Source of the DNA: VAZQ01 sp035263865
Lineage (GTDB): Bacteria > Pseudomonadota > Alphaproteobacteria > Rhizobiales > Xanthobacteraceae
DNA length: 64,000 bases
Assembly (NCBI GenBank): GCA_035263865.1
Contig: DATFQX010000203.1
Coordinates: 20,802 to 84,801 of the forward strand
Direction of reading: 5' to 3'
Shown here: positions 1 to 8,070 of the stretch, piece by piece
How the letters are laid out: every line of letters begins with the position of its first letter
Position numbering within the stretch: the first letter of the stretch is position 1
Position numbers and translations under genes: made by a program
Notes under the pieces: model-generated
The model's input: the letters and a program-made list of their open reading frames with translations, nothing else
The model's database searches: none
Told to the model about the DNA's origin: nothing

Positions 1-27
1 CAGGTTGTCTTCGGTCACGTAGGGCAT
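1..27 (-). CDS. N-terminal fragment of an unidentified protein, runs off the left edge
   Basis: Reading leftward, an ATG at 27-25 opens nine codons (MPYVTEDNL) before the window ends. A good Shine-Dalgarno stretch (AAGGATGAGGAG) lies just upstream, and the preceding MetE-like gene stops only about 33 bases before it, so this would be the next gene of the same minus-strand operon. Nine residues are too few to name a family. Confidence 0.45.
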
Positions 28-60
28 GGCTGGCTCCTCATCCTTCTTGCGGACCATTGC

Positions 61-1083
61 TCATCCGGCGAGCTCGTGGCGCACGATCGCGGCACCTTCG
101 ACCATTGCACGCATTTTTCCGAATGCGACCTCGCGCGGAAGATATTTAAGGCCGCAATCCGGCGACACCACGATTCGTTCGGCCGACGCAAAGGGCAATG
201 CCTTGCGGATACGGCCGGCAACCGTTTCGGGTGCCTCGACGGTGGGGTCCGAAAGGTCGATCACGCCGAGAATGATCCTCTTGGACGGCAGCTGTTGCAA
301 GACCGAAAGATCGAGCTTGGGCTGAGCGGCCTCAATCGAGACCTGATCGACCGCCGAGCGTTCGAACTCCGCCAGGAACGAATAACCGGAGGGCTTGTCC
401 TTTACCACCGCGGCATAGCCGAAGCAGATGTGTACCGCCGTCGTCCCCCCGACGCCCGCCAGCGCGCGATCAAGCGCCTTTAGCCCGTATTGGCGCGCCT
501 TTTCCGGTCGCGACTGCATCCAGGGCTCGTCGATCTGCACGATATCGGCGCCGGCCGCGAACAGATCTTTGATTTCGACGTTGACCGCCGCCGCATAGTC
601 AAGCGCCAGCCGCTCCTCGTCGCCATAGAAATCGTCCTGGCATTGCGCCGACATCGTGAACGGCCCTGGCACCGTCATCTTGACCGTCCGGTTCGTGTTG
701 GCGCGCAGGAATTCGACGTCGCGGACCTCGACCGGGTGCTTGCGCCGAATCGGACCAATGACCCGCGGCACCGTGGAAAACCCGCCGGTACGGTTCCCGG
801 TCTTGCCGGGATTGTCGAGATCGATACCGTCGAGCGCCGTGGCAAAGCGGTTGGAATAACTCTCCCGGCGCTGTTCGCCGTCGGTGATGATGTCGAGTCC
901 GGCGCGCTCTTGATCGCGGATCGCGAGCAAAGTGGCGTCGTCTTGCGCCGCCTCGAGCCGTGCCGGATCGACGAGCCAAAGATCGTGCGCACGCACGCGC
1001 GGCACCTGCTTGGAAAGCTTGGCCTGGTCGATCAGCCAGATCGGTTGGGAATAGGAGCCGACCAAGGTCGTTGGTAAGAGCAT
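61..1083 (-). CDS. MetE C-terminal-domain-like (cobalamin-independent methionine synthase family) protein, shorter paralogue
   Basis: About 340 residues matching the catalytic UROD/MetE-like barrel of cobalamin-independent methionine synthase, without the N-terminal half of full-length MetE (about 750 residues). The start was placed at the ATG whose product begins MLLPTTLVGSYSQP, because VGSYSRP-like motifs open this domain; the open frame extends 21 codons further up but would overlap the previous gene. Candidate zinc ligands are visible: a His-x-Cys pair in AVHICFGY, a Glu in SIEAAQPK and a Cys in VSPDCGLKY. The family transfers a methyl group from a folate to a thiol. Without the N-terminal domain the true methyl donor and acceptor are unknown, and a role in methionine synthesis is not assured. 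It sits 28 bases behind a paralogue and probably shares its transcript. Confidence 0.8.
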   Translation of the reverse strand: MLLPTTLVGSYSQPIWLIDQAKLSKQVPRVRAHDLWLVDPARLEAAQDDATLLAIRDQERAGLDIITDGEQRRESYSNRFATALDGIDLDNPGKTGNRTGGFSTVPRVIGPIRRKHPVEVRDVEFLRANTNRTVKMTVPGPFTMSAQCQDDFYGDEERLALDYAAAVNVEIKDLFAAGADIVQIDEPWMQSRPEKARQYGLKALDRALAGVGGTTAVHICFGYAAVVKDKPSGYSFLAEFERSAVDQVSIEAAQPKLDLSVLQQLPSKRIILGVIDLSDPTVEAPETVAGRIRKALPFASAERIVVSPDCGLKYLPREVAFGKMRAMVEGAAIVRHELAG

Positions 1084-1111
1084 CACGCCAGCGCCCGAGA
1101 TCACCGCACCT

Positions 1112-2218
1112 TCAGCGTCCCCAGACTTCGCCCGCGATATCGACAATCATGCGCAATTTCGCCCATTGTTCCTCCTCGGCCAGGATATTGCCTTCCTCGG
1201 TCGAGGCGAAGCCGCACTGCGGAGAGAGGCAGAATTGCTCGATGGGCGCAAATTTGCCCGCTTCATCGATGCGCCGCTTTACATCGTCCTTCTTCTCCAA
1301 CGCGCCGCTCTTGGAAGTGACGAGACCCAGCACCACGATCTTGTTGCCTTTAGGCAGAAACCGCAGCGGTTCGAATCCCCCCGCGCGCTCGGTGTCGTAT
1401 TCGAGAAAATAACCGTCATAGTTAACCTTTCCGAGCATGGTTTCCGCCACCGGCTCGTAGCCGCCTTCGGAAATCCACGTCGAGCGGAAGTTGCCACGGC
1501 AGACGTGGGTGGTGATCGTCATGTCCGCGGGCTTGGCTTTGAGCGCGGTATTGATCACGCGCGCGTAAATCCCCTGGAGTTGATCCACATTCGACATCCG
1601 CTCGCGCGCTTTGCGCAGCTCCTCCTGGGAGCAAAGATAGGCCCATACCGTGTCGTCGAATTGCAAATAGCGGCAGCCGGCGTCATAAAAAGCCTTGACC
1701 GCTTGTTTATAGGCATTGCCGAGATCGTGAAAAAACTGATCGATATCGGGATAGGCGGTCTTCTTGATGCCGTCCTTCGGCAGTCGGAAATGGAGCACCG
1801 AGGGAGACGGAATGGTCATCTTCGGCATGACCTTGGTGTGCTCCTTGAGAAATTTGAAGTGCGCCAGCATTGGATGATTGGAGAAGGCGACCTTGCCCAC
1901 GATGCGCAGGCCCTGCGCCTTGGTTTGCACGCCACGGAATTGGATGCCCTGCTCCGCCTCGTAGATTTCGACGCCATCGAGCGTGCCCAGGAAATCGAAG
2001 TGCCACCACGAGCGGCGGAACTCGCCGTCGGTGGCAAGTTGGAGCCCGAGCTCTTCCTGCTTTTTGACGATCTTTTCGATCTCCCGATCCTCGACCGCCT
2101 TGAGCTCGGCCGCAATAATGTTGCCCTTTTCGCGCTTGGCGCGCGCTTCCTTGAGCGCTGCGGGACGCAAGAAGCTGCCCACATGATCGGCGCGGAATGG
2201 CGGTTTCGTCCTCTTCAT
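1112..2218 (-). CDS. MetE C-terminal-domain-like (cobalamin-independent methionine synthase family) protein, longer paralogue
   Basis: A 368-residue protein starting MKRTKPPFRADHVGSFLRP. The DHVGSFLRP opening is typical of single-domain MetE-like proteins. The metal-site pattern is present: His-x-Cys in TTHVCRGNF, Glu in EYDTERAGGFE and Cys in LSPQCGFAS. AAGGAG lies upstream of the ATG. These short forms lack the folate-binding N-terminal half of classical MetE; some are methyl-corrinoid- or other-donor-dependent, and many are uncharacterised. The gene follows the Liv-type transporter by 130 bases on the same strand and precedes a second, diverged copy, so the pair may form one heteromeric or sequential methyltransfer unit. 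Substrate is not deducible here. Confidence 0.85.
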   Translation of the reverse strand: MKRTKPPFRADHVGSFLRPAALKEARAKREKGNIIAAELKAVEDREIEKIVKKQEELGLQLATDGEFRRSWWHFDFLGTLDGVEIYEAEQGIQFRGVQTKAQGLRIVGKVAFSNHPMLAHFKFLKEHTKVMPKMTIPSPSVLHFRLPKDGIKKTAYPDIDQFFHDLGNAYKQAVKAFYDAGCRYLQFDDTVWAYLCSQEELRKARERMSNVDQLQGIYARVINTALKAKPADMTITTHVCRGNFRSTWISEGGYEPVAETMLGKVNYDGYFLEYDTERAGGFEPLRFLPKGNKIVVLGLVTSKSGALEKKDDVKRRIDEAGKFAPIEQFCLSPQCGFASTEEGNILAEEEQWAKLRMIVDIAGEVWGR

Positions 2219-2348
2219 TGAACTGACTCCTTCAATTACTGGAGCAAAGCCACGCCGGCCGATGGATCGTCAACCACAAAACGATGCGCGAGTTGGTCCG
2301 CGATAGGGCTCGTGGGAGCTGTCCCACCTTTCTGCGAGAGATACGCGG

Positions 2349-3080
2349 TCACCGCCGTCCCTTGCGGCGGGACCCGGCGGCTGTGACGCCGAGATAGCTT
2401 TCGAGCACGGCGCGGTCGCCGGCAAGCTCGGCACTCGCCCCCTCGTACACCACCGCGCCGCGCTCGATGATCGCCACCCGATCGGTCACACCGAGCACCT
2501 TCTGCGCGTTCTGCTCAACCAAGATCGCAGACATGCCTTCGTCGCGAATGATGCGCCGCAGCGCCAGCAACAGCTCCTCCACCAGAATCGGGGCGAGCCC
2601 CTCCAGCGGCTCGTCGAGCAGCATCAGACGCGGATTGAGGATCAAAGCGCGGCCAACCGCAAGCATCTGCTGCTCGCCGCCCGAGAGCTGATTGCCAAGA
2701 TTGCGACGACGTTCGCTCAGCCGCGGAAACAGCTCGTAAATGCGCTCCTCAGTCCATGGACCGGGCCGCGCGACGGCGGTGAGATTTTCCTCCACGGTGA
2801 GTGATTTGAAGATGTTGCGCTCCTGCGGCACCCAGCCGATGCCGACATGCGCCCGCTGATCCGGCCGCAACGGCGTGATGTCGCGGCCATCGAGGCCGAT
2901 ACGGCCGGCGATATAGCGGGTCACGCCCACGATTGAATTGATCAACGTGGTCTTGCCCATGCCGTTGCGGCCGAGCAGAGCCAGCGACTGCCCCTCGGGA
3001 AGAGCAAGCGAGATTGCGTTGAGCACGACCGCTTCGCCGTAGCCAGCGCTCAGCTGCTCGATGGTCAGCAGTTCAGGCAT
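2349..3080 (-). CDS. livF: Branched-chain amino acid-type ABC importer, ATPase LivF
   Basis: A 243-residue ABC ATPase with Walker A GRNGMGKTT, signature LSGGEQQ and Walker B LMLLDEP followed by EGLAP, the LivF pattern. It energises import of a periplasmically captured ligand through LivHM. Its start overlaps the end of livG by 8 bases, so the two are translationally coupled. It is the last transporter gene of a K-H-M-G-F operon. The family also includes aromatic-acid importers such as the CouPSTU system of Rhodopseudomonas palustris. Given the ligCBAI genes immediately upstream in the same orientation, an aromatic substrate is a reasonable alternative to amino acids. Confidence 0.92.
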   Translation of the reverse strand: MPELLTIEQLSAGYGEAVVLNAISLALPEGQSLALLGRNGMGKTTLINSIVGVTRYIAGRIGLDGRDITPLRPDQRAHVGIGWVPQERNIFKSLTVEENLTAVARPGPWTEERIYELFPRLSERRRNLGNQLSGGEQQMLAVGRALILNPRLMLLDEPLEGLAPILVEELLLALRRIIRDEGMSAILVEQNAQKVLGVTDRVAIIERGAVVYEGASAELAGDRAVLESYLGVTAAGSRRKGRR

Positions 3081-3825
3081 CGAGCGACTCGCCTAAATAG
3101 ACTGCCTTGACGCGCGGGTCGCGCGCAACCTCCTCGGGCGGCCCGTCAACGAACAGTGCGCCATTCACCAGCACCGAGATGCGATCGGCGAAGGAGAACA
3201 CGATATCCATGTCGTGCTCGATCAGCAGCACCGTCACGTCGGCGGGCAGCGCCGCCACCGTCGCGAGGATCTCGTGCCGCTCGTCCTCGGGCACTCCGGC
3301 CGCGGGTTCGTCGAGGAGCAGCACGCGGGGGCGGCAAGCGATCGCGAGCGCGATCTCGAGCAACCGCTGCTTGCCGTAGGGAAGCCTGCCGGTGCGCTCG
3401 TACATGACATCGGTGAGATGGAAGCGGGCGAGGATTTCGACGATTTCCTCGACCACGGCGGGATTGGTGCCGACGAGCCGACACCACTGCGCGCCCGAAC
3501 CCAACCGTTCCGAGATCGCGAGCGCGACGGTCTCGAGTGGGGTGAGGTCGAGAAACAGCTGGTTGATCTGAAAGGTACGCGCGAGCCCGCGCTGCACCCG
3601 CTTGTGGGCTTCGAGCGCGGTGATGTCTTGTCCTTCGAGCAGGATGCGTCCGGCCGTGGGCCTCAGCACGCCGGTGAGCAGATTGATGACCGTTGTCTTG
3701 CCGGCCCCGTTCGGTCCGATCAACGCGTGTCGCGCACCCTTTTCGATCGTGAGCGAGACGCCGGCGACCGCGGCAATGCCGCCGAAATGCTTCTGCAAAG
3801 CTACGGTTTCGAGGGCGACGGGCAT
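3073..3825 (-). CDS. livG: Branched-chain amino acid-type ABC importer, ATPase LivG
   Basis: A 250-residue ATPase with Walker A GPNGAGKTT, a degenerate signature region LPYGKQRLLEIA and Walker B VLLLDEPAAG, matching LivG. The ATG at 3825 (product MPVALETVALQKHFGG) was chosen over an in-frame start 34 codons upstream, because the extra residues are Arg-rich, overlap livM and are not part of the ABC fold. It lies 5 bases after livM and overlaps livF. Together with LivF it forms the cytoplasmic ATPase pair of the importer. Confidence 0.92.
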   Translation of the reverse strand: MPVALETVALQKHFGGIAAVAGVSLTIEKGARHALIGPNGAGKTTVINLLTGVLRPTAGRILLEGQDITALEAHKRVQRGLARTFQINQLFLDLTPLETVALAISERLGSGAQWCRLVGTNPAVVEEIVEILARFHLTDVMYERTGRLPYGKQRLLEIALAIACRPRVLLLDEPAAGVPEDERHEILATVAALPADVTVLLIEHDMDIVFSFADRISVLVNGALFVDGPPEEVARDPRVKAVYLGESLDA

Positions 3826-3830
3826 GGGCT

Positions 3831-4877
3831 CTAGCTTCCTTCGCCGGGCGGGACTGGCACGGGCGCGGCGCCCGGCGCCAATCGGCGCGTCACGCGTTCG
3901 GCGAGCACGCGCACGCCGCCGGTCCATAGCCCGATGCGATCACGACCGATGAGCACGATCAGAACCAGCACGAGACCGATCCAGAATTGCCAATATTGCG
4001 GGGTCAAATTGGCGATCCAGTCCTGCATCAGCTTGAAGATCACGGCTCCGATCAGCCCGCCATAGAGATAGCCGGTGCCGCCGATGATCAGCACGAGCAA
4101 AAGATCGGCGGAGCGCTCGAAGGAAAAGACATCGAGCGAAGCGAAGGCGGTGGTCTGCGCCAGAAGCGCGCCGGCGATCCCCGCATAGAACGCCGCGAAG
4201 GTGTAGATGGCCACGAGCCGGGCGTTGACCGAGATGCTGATAGAGGCGGCGCGCAGCGGATTGCCTTTGACCGCCCGCAACGAAAGGCCGAACGGCGAGT
4301 AGACCACGCGCCGCGCCAGCAGGAACAATACGAACAGAACGGCCAAGCAATAGGCGTAGGCAACGTGGCCGAAAATATCGAACTGGAACACACCGAGAAT
4401 GGGACCGATGACGACACCCTGAAGGCCGTCGGCGCCGCCGGTGATGTCAGGTATCTGGTTGGCGATCTCGCGCATGATGAGCGCGACGCCGAGCGTCACC
4501 ATCAACCGCGTGAGGTCGGATCCGCGCAGAACGAGAAAGCTCGTCGCAAATCCGAGCACGGCCGCGCAAACGCCGGATAGAACAAGCGCGAGCACCGGCT
4601 CGTTGATGATACCGCGCTTGGCCAACAGCGCGGCCAGATAGGAACCCAGACCGAAGAAGGCCGCGTGTCCCAGCGATATGATGCCGGCATAGCCGAGAAT
4701 GAGATCGAGCGAGAGCGCGAACAAGGCAAGCCAAGCGATCTCGGTGAGAATCAGATGCCGCCCCGGCACCAGGAAGAGGCTGGCTAACGCCGCCAACCAG
4801 AAGGCGTATTCGAGCGGACGCCAGCGGGCGCGAGTCGCCAGACGGCGGCCAACCTCTGCGACCAGCGCGGATGCCAT
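3831..4877 (-). CDS. livM: Branched-chain amino acid-type ABC importer, permease LivM
   Basis: A 348-residue, strongly hydrophobic inner-membrane protein of the LivM family. Recognisable stretches are the LILGYAGIISLGHAAFFGLG segment near residue 60 and the GGTGYLYGGLIGAV segment near residue 270, both diagnostic of LivM. A hydrophilic Arg-rich tail follows the last membrane segment. It lies 2 bases after livH and 5 before livG. With LivH it forms the transmembrane channel. Confidence 0.92.
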   Translation of the reverse strand: MASALVAEVGRRLATRARWRPLEYAFWLAALASLFLVPGRHLILTEIAWLALFALSLDLILGYAGIISLGHAAFFGLGSYLAALLAKRGIINEPVLALVLSGVCAAVLGFATSFLVLRGSDLTRLMVTLGVALIMREIANQIPDITGGADGLQGVVIGPILGVFQFDIFGHVAYAYCLAVLFVLFLLARRVVYSPFGLSLRAVKGNPLRAASISISVNARLVAIYTFAAFYAGIAGALLAQTTAFASLDVFSFERSADLLLVLIIGGTGYLYGGLIGAVIFKLMQDWIANLTPQYWQFWIGLVLVLIVLIGRDRIGLWTGGVRVLAERVTRRLAPGAAPVPVPPGEGS

Positions 4878-4879
4878 TC

Positions 4880-5740
4880 CTACCTGCCGGCGGCGCGGGC
4901 AAACAGGCCCTGCGGACGCAAGATCAGAAGGACGATCATGATGGTGTAGATCACGAACGCCCCGAATTTTGGGACGTAGTACTTGCCGGCGACGTCCGCG
5001 ATGCCGATCAAAAGCGAGGCGGCGAAGGGACCGGTGATGCTCGAGGTGCCGCCGACCGTCACCACGATCAGAAAGTAGACCATGTATTTGAGCGGAAACG
5101 TCGGATCGAGGCCGAGAATCTCAGCGCCCAGCGCCCCGCCGAGACCGGCGAGACCGGATCCGGCGGCAAACGTCAACGTGAACACCGCGTTGACGTTGAC
5201 GCCCAAGCCGCGCGCGACGCGCGCATCGTCGACCGAGGCGCGCAGCCGGCTGCCGAAGCGGGTGCTGGAGAGGATGAGCTGCAGCGCGAGCGTGAGCAGC
5301 CCGCAGACGACGATGATGAGCAGTCGATATCGACCCACACCTACGCCAAAAATTTCGAAGCGGCCCTGTAACGCGCTCGGGATCTGGATGAAGACCTGCT
5401 GCGATCCCATGACGTAGTCGACGGCGGCGACCGCCATGAACACGAGGCCGATGGTGAACAGAACCTGGTCGAGATGGCTCTTGCCGTAGACATGCACATA
5501 GAGCGTGCGCTCGAACACGACGCCGATCAGCGCGGTGACGAAGAAAGCGATGGCAAGTCCGGCGAAGAACGGCAGGCCCGCGCGGTTGACCAGGATGAGC
5601 GTGATGTAGCCGCCCGCCATGGCGAAGGCGCCATGGGCGAGATTGACGAAGTTCATCAGCCCGAGCGTGACCGACAGCCCGCATGCCAACACGAACAGCA
5701 GCATGCCGTAGGCGATTCCGTCGAACAAAATGGTCAGCAT
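4880..5740 (-). CDS. livH: Branched-chain amino acid-type ABC importer, permease LivH
   Basis: A 286-residue multi-spanning permease with the LivH hallmarks GLMNFVNLAHGAFAMAGGY near residue 30 and GTSSITGPFAASLLIG near residue 230. It is the first membrane gene after the solute-binding protein, from which it is separated by a GC-rich stem-loop. The ATG at 5740 begins directly with the first membrane helix, as expected for LivH. Confidence 0.92.
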   Translation of the reverse strand: MLTILFDGIAYGMLLFVLACGLSVTLGLMNFVNLAHGAFAMAGGYITLILVNRAGLPFFAGLAIAFFVTALIGVVFERTLYVHVYGKSHLDQVLFTIGLVFMAVAAVDYVMGSQQVFIQIPSALQGRFEIFGVGVGRYRLLIIVVCGLLTLALQLILSSTRFGSRLRASVDDARVARGLGVNVNAVFTLTFAAGSGLAGLGGALGAEILGLDPTFPLKYMVYFLIVVTVGGTSSITGPFAASLLIGIADVAGKYYVPKFGAFVIYTIMIVLLILRPQGLFARAAGR

Positions 5741-5765
5741 CGCCGTCCTCCGCCGACGGAAGCAA

Positions 5766-5799
5766 CCGGCGCGCGCGCCCGTGCCGGGGCGCGCGCCGG
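5766..5799 (-). promoter_or_regulatory. Stem-loop between livK and livH
   Basis: A perfect 11-bp inverted repeat (CCGGCGCGCGC at 5766-5776, its complement at 5789-5799) with a 12-base loop lies in the 70 bases between the binding-protein gene and the first permease gene. There is no T tract, so it is not a classical terminator. In known binding-protein operons such hairpins stabilise the upstream message and lower permease expression; that role is inferred here. Confidence 0.6.
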
Positions 5800-5810
5800 C
5801 ATTGCTCGGA

Positions 5811-6965
5811 CTACTTCTTCTTCAAAGGGTCCTTGACGGCTTCGAAGGTCGCAAACTCGACGTTGTAAAGCTCGCCTTGGACCTTCTCGACCTTGCCGAT
5901 GTAGATGTTCTGGACGATCTCGCGCGTGTCCGGATCAATGGAGATCGGCCCGCGCGGGCTTTCCCATTTTATGCCCTTCATCGCATTGACCAACGAGTCG
6001 CCGTCGGTCTTGCCTTGGGTCTTCTTGAGCGCCTCGTACATCAGATGCATGCCGTCGTAGCCGCCGAGCGAGATGAAGTTCGGGCGAAAGCCGTTCGCCT
6101 TCTTGAAGGCGGCGACGTATTCCTTGTTGGCCGGCGAATTGTGGAGCGCGGAATAGATGCCGGCGGTGACCACGCCCAGCATGGCATCGCCCATGCCGGG
6201 AAGATCGTTGTCGTCGACGATGTCGCCGGGGCCGATGAGCTTGATGCCGGCCTTGTCGAGCCCGCGCTCGGCGAACTGTTTGGCGAAGGTGCCGGCCTGG
6301 CTCGCCGGCACGAACACGAACAGCGTGTCGGGGTTGGCGTCGCGCGCACGCTGTAGGAACGGGGCGAAATCGGGGTTGGCAAGCGGCACCTTGATCGTTT
6401 CGACAATCTGCCCGCCGGCTGCGTTGAAGGCGTCCGTGAATACCTTGGTCGCTTCCGCGCCCGGCGCCCAGTCCGACTGGACAATGGCGACCTTCTTGCT
6501 GCCGTTCTTGGCCGCCCATTCCGCGATGATCCCGGATTGCTGGCCAAGCGTGAAGCTCGTTCGCACCATGTAGGGATTGTTGGGATTAATCACGCCCGAG
6601 GTGCCCGACACCATGACGACGTTGGCGGTCTTGCCCTGAGTCGAGAGCGGACCGATCGCCATGGCGCTCGGGGTGATTCCCGAACCGATGATGGCGACCT
6701 TCTCGTTGACGATCAGCTCTTGCGCCAACCGCTTGGAGTTGTCGGGAACGCCGGCGTCATCTTTGACGATGAGTTCGATCTTCTTGCCGGCGACGGTCGA
6801 GCCGTTCTTGTCCATGTAAAGCTTGATGCCGGCCTGAACCTGTTTGCCGACCGGCGCGAGACCGCCGGTGAGCGGCAGCACGACGCCGATCTTGACGTCC
6901 TGGGCCAAGGCGCCGGTGGACGCCATCGTGCCCACCGCCAAGGCAATTGCGATGATACGCAGCAT
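5811..6965 (-). CDS. livK: Periplasmic ligand-binding protein of the Liv-type ABC importer
   Basis: A 384-residue type I periplasmic binding protein. The ATG at 6965 gives a clear Sec signal peptide (MLRIIAIALAVGTMAS then ALA-QD as likely cleavage site), and GAGAGGAAA precedes it; the open frame extends further upstream only through noncoding sequence. The mature start QDVKIGVVLPLTGG is typical of Leu/Ile/Val-family receptors, which also bind aromatic acids, urea or amides. It heads the transporter operon and lies 145 bases downstream of ligC on the same strand. The ligand cannot be read from sequence; proximity to the protocatechuate genes makes an aromatic or hydroxycinnamate ligand plausible (compare CouP). 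Confidence 0.9.
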   Translation of the reverse strand: MLRIIAIALAVGTMASTGALAQDVKIGVVLPLTGGLAPVGKQVQAGIKLYMDKNGSTVAGKKIELIVKDDAGVPDNSKRLAQELIVNEKVAIIGSGITPSAMAIGPLSTQGKTANVVMVSGTSGVINPNNPYMVRTSFTLGQQSGIIAEWAAKNGSKKVAIVQSDWAPGAEATKVFTDAFNAAGGQIVETIKVPLANPDFAPFLQRARDANPDTLFVFVPASQAGTFAKQFAERGLDKAGIKLIGPGDIVDDNDLPGMGDAMLGVVTAGIYSALHNSPANKEYVAAFKKANGFRPNFISLGGYDGMHLMYEALKKTQGKTDGDSLVNAMKGIKWESPRGPISIDPDTREIVQNIYIGKVEKVQGELYNVEFATFEAVKDPLKKK

Positions 6966-7110
6966 GGGGTTTCCTCTCGGGTAAAGATGAGTTTGCGGCA
7001 ATCTATATCGGAAGTGGCCGCGGGTCATGGCAGAAAAAATGGACTTTTCGTAATCATGCGACAAGTCCACGCAGGCGGCGCGGCTTCGCTCCACCGACGA
7101 ACGCCCCGCG

Positions 7111-8070
7111 CTACGCGTGCGCCTTGCGCTGCGGGTCGATGATCTGCTCGAGCTTGCCCAAGACGCGCATGCACGGGAGCAGTTGCGCAAGGGCGGCATT
7201 CGGCTCGCGCTTCTCCTTGATCGCGGCGATGAATTCGCGGTCCTCGAGCTCGATGCCGTCCATGGAGACATCGACCTTCGACACGTCGATCTTGTTGTCC
7301 TTGCCGTCGCTGAGGTCGTCGTAGAACGCTTTGAAGGTGCCGTTGTCGCAGATATAGCGGAAGAACGAGCCGAGCGGCCCGTCGTTGTTGAACGAGAGCG
7401 ACAAAGTCAGCATTGCGCCCGACGGCACTTTGGCAACGATGCCCATGTCCATGGCGATGCCGAGCTGCGGTTGGATCGGTCCCTGCACGGCGTAGCAATC
7501 GGAAATCGTCTCCCCTGTCTGGTACTGGAACAGGTCGATGGTGTGGGCGGCGTGATGCCAGAGCAGGTGATCGGTCCAGCTGCGCGGATTGCCCGCTGCG
7601 TTGATGTTCCGGCGGCGGAAGAAATAGGTCTGCACGTCCATTTGCTGGATCTTGAGCTCACCCTTTTTGATGCGCTTGTGGATCCACTGATGGCTCGGGT
7701 TGAAGCGGCGCACGTGCCCGCCCATGGCCACGACACCTGTCTCCTTCGCGATCTTGACCAGCTGCTCGGCGTCCTCGACGCTGTCGGTGATCGGGATTTC
7801 CACCAGCACGTGCTTGCCGGCGCGCATCACCTGCTCGCCCTGCCGGAAATGTAGCTTCGTCGGCGTGGTCAAGATCACCGCGTCGGCGCGCTTGATGCCT
7901 TCCGAGAGCTCGCCGGTATAGTGGGGAATACCGTATTTCTTCGCGACTTCGGCGGTGGCGTCCTGATTGCCGCCGACCAGCGATGTGACCTCGACGTCGG
8001 CAATGCGCTTGAGCGCGTCGAGATGCTTTTGGCCGAACGCGCCCTGCCCGGCGACACAGATCTTCATCAT
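7111..8070 (-). CDS. ligC: 4-carboxy-2-hydroxymuconate-6-semialdehyde dehydrogenase (LigC/PmdC), Gfo/Idh/MocA fold
   Basis: A 319-residue NAD(P)-dependent oxidoreductase of the Gfo/Idh/MocA fold. The Rossmann loop GQGAFGQKH is at the N-terminus, and the TTPTKLHF and LVEIP segments are characteristic. LigC oxidises the ring-cleavage product of protocatechuate 4,5-dioxygenase, as its hemiacetal, to 2-pyrone-4,6-dicarboxylate. The assignment rests on fold, length (SYK-6 LigC is about 315 residues) and direct coupling to ligB: stop and start overlap by one base (TAATG). Two Met codons stand in tandem at the start. As an isolated sequence it would only be called a Gfo/Idh/MocA oxidoreductase. Confidence 0.88.
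   Translation of the reverse strand: MMKICVAGQGAFGQKHLDALKRIADVEVTSLVGGNQDATAEVAKKYGIPHYTGELSEGIKRADAVILTTPTKLHFRQGEQVMRAGKHVLVEIPITDSVEDAEQLVKIAKETGVVAMGGHVRRFNPSHQWIHKRIKKGELKIQQMDVQTYFFRRRNINAAGNPRSWTDHLLWHHAAHTIDLFQYQTGETISDCYAVQGPIQPQLGIAMDMGIVAKVPSGAMLTLSLSFNNDGPLGSFFRYICDNGTFKAFYDDLSDGKDNKIDVSKVDVSMDGIELEDREFIAAIKEKREPNAALAQLLPCMRVLGKLEQIIDPQRKAHA

Noticed and set aside
1360..1400. GGTTCGAATCC-like TpsiC arm of a tRNA
   Set aside because: It lies inside the longer MetE-like gene, codes for conserved residues there, and no acceptor or anticodon arms can be drawn around it.
5766..5799. GC stem-loop as a transcription terminator for livK
   Set aside because: No T tract follows on the transcribed strand and the downstream permease genes need the same transcript.
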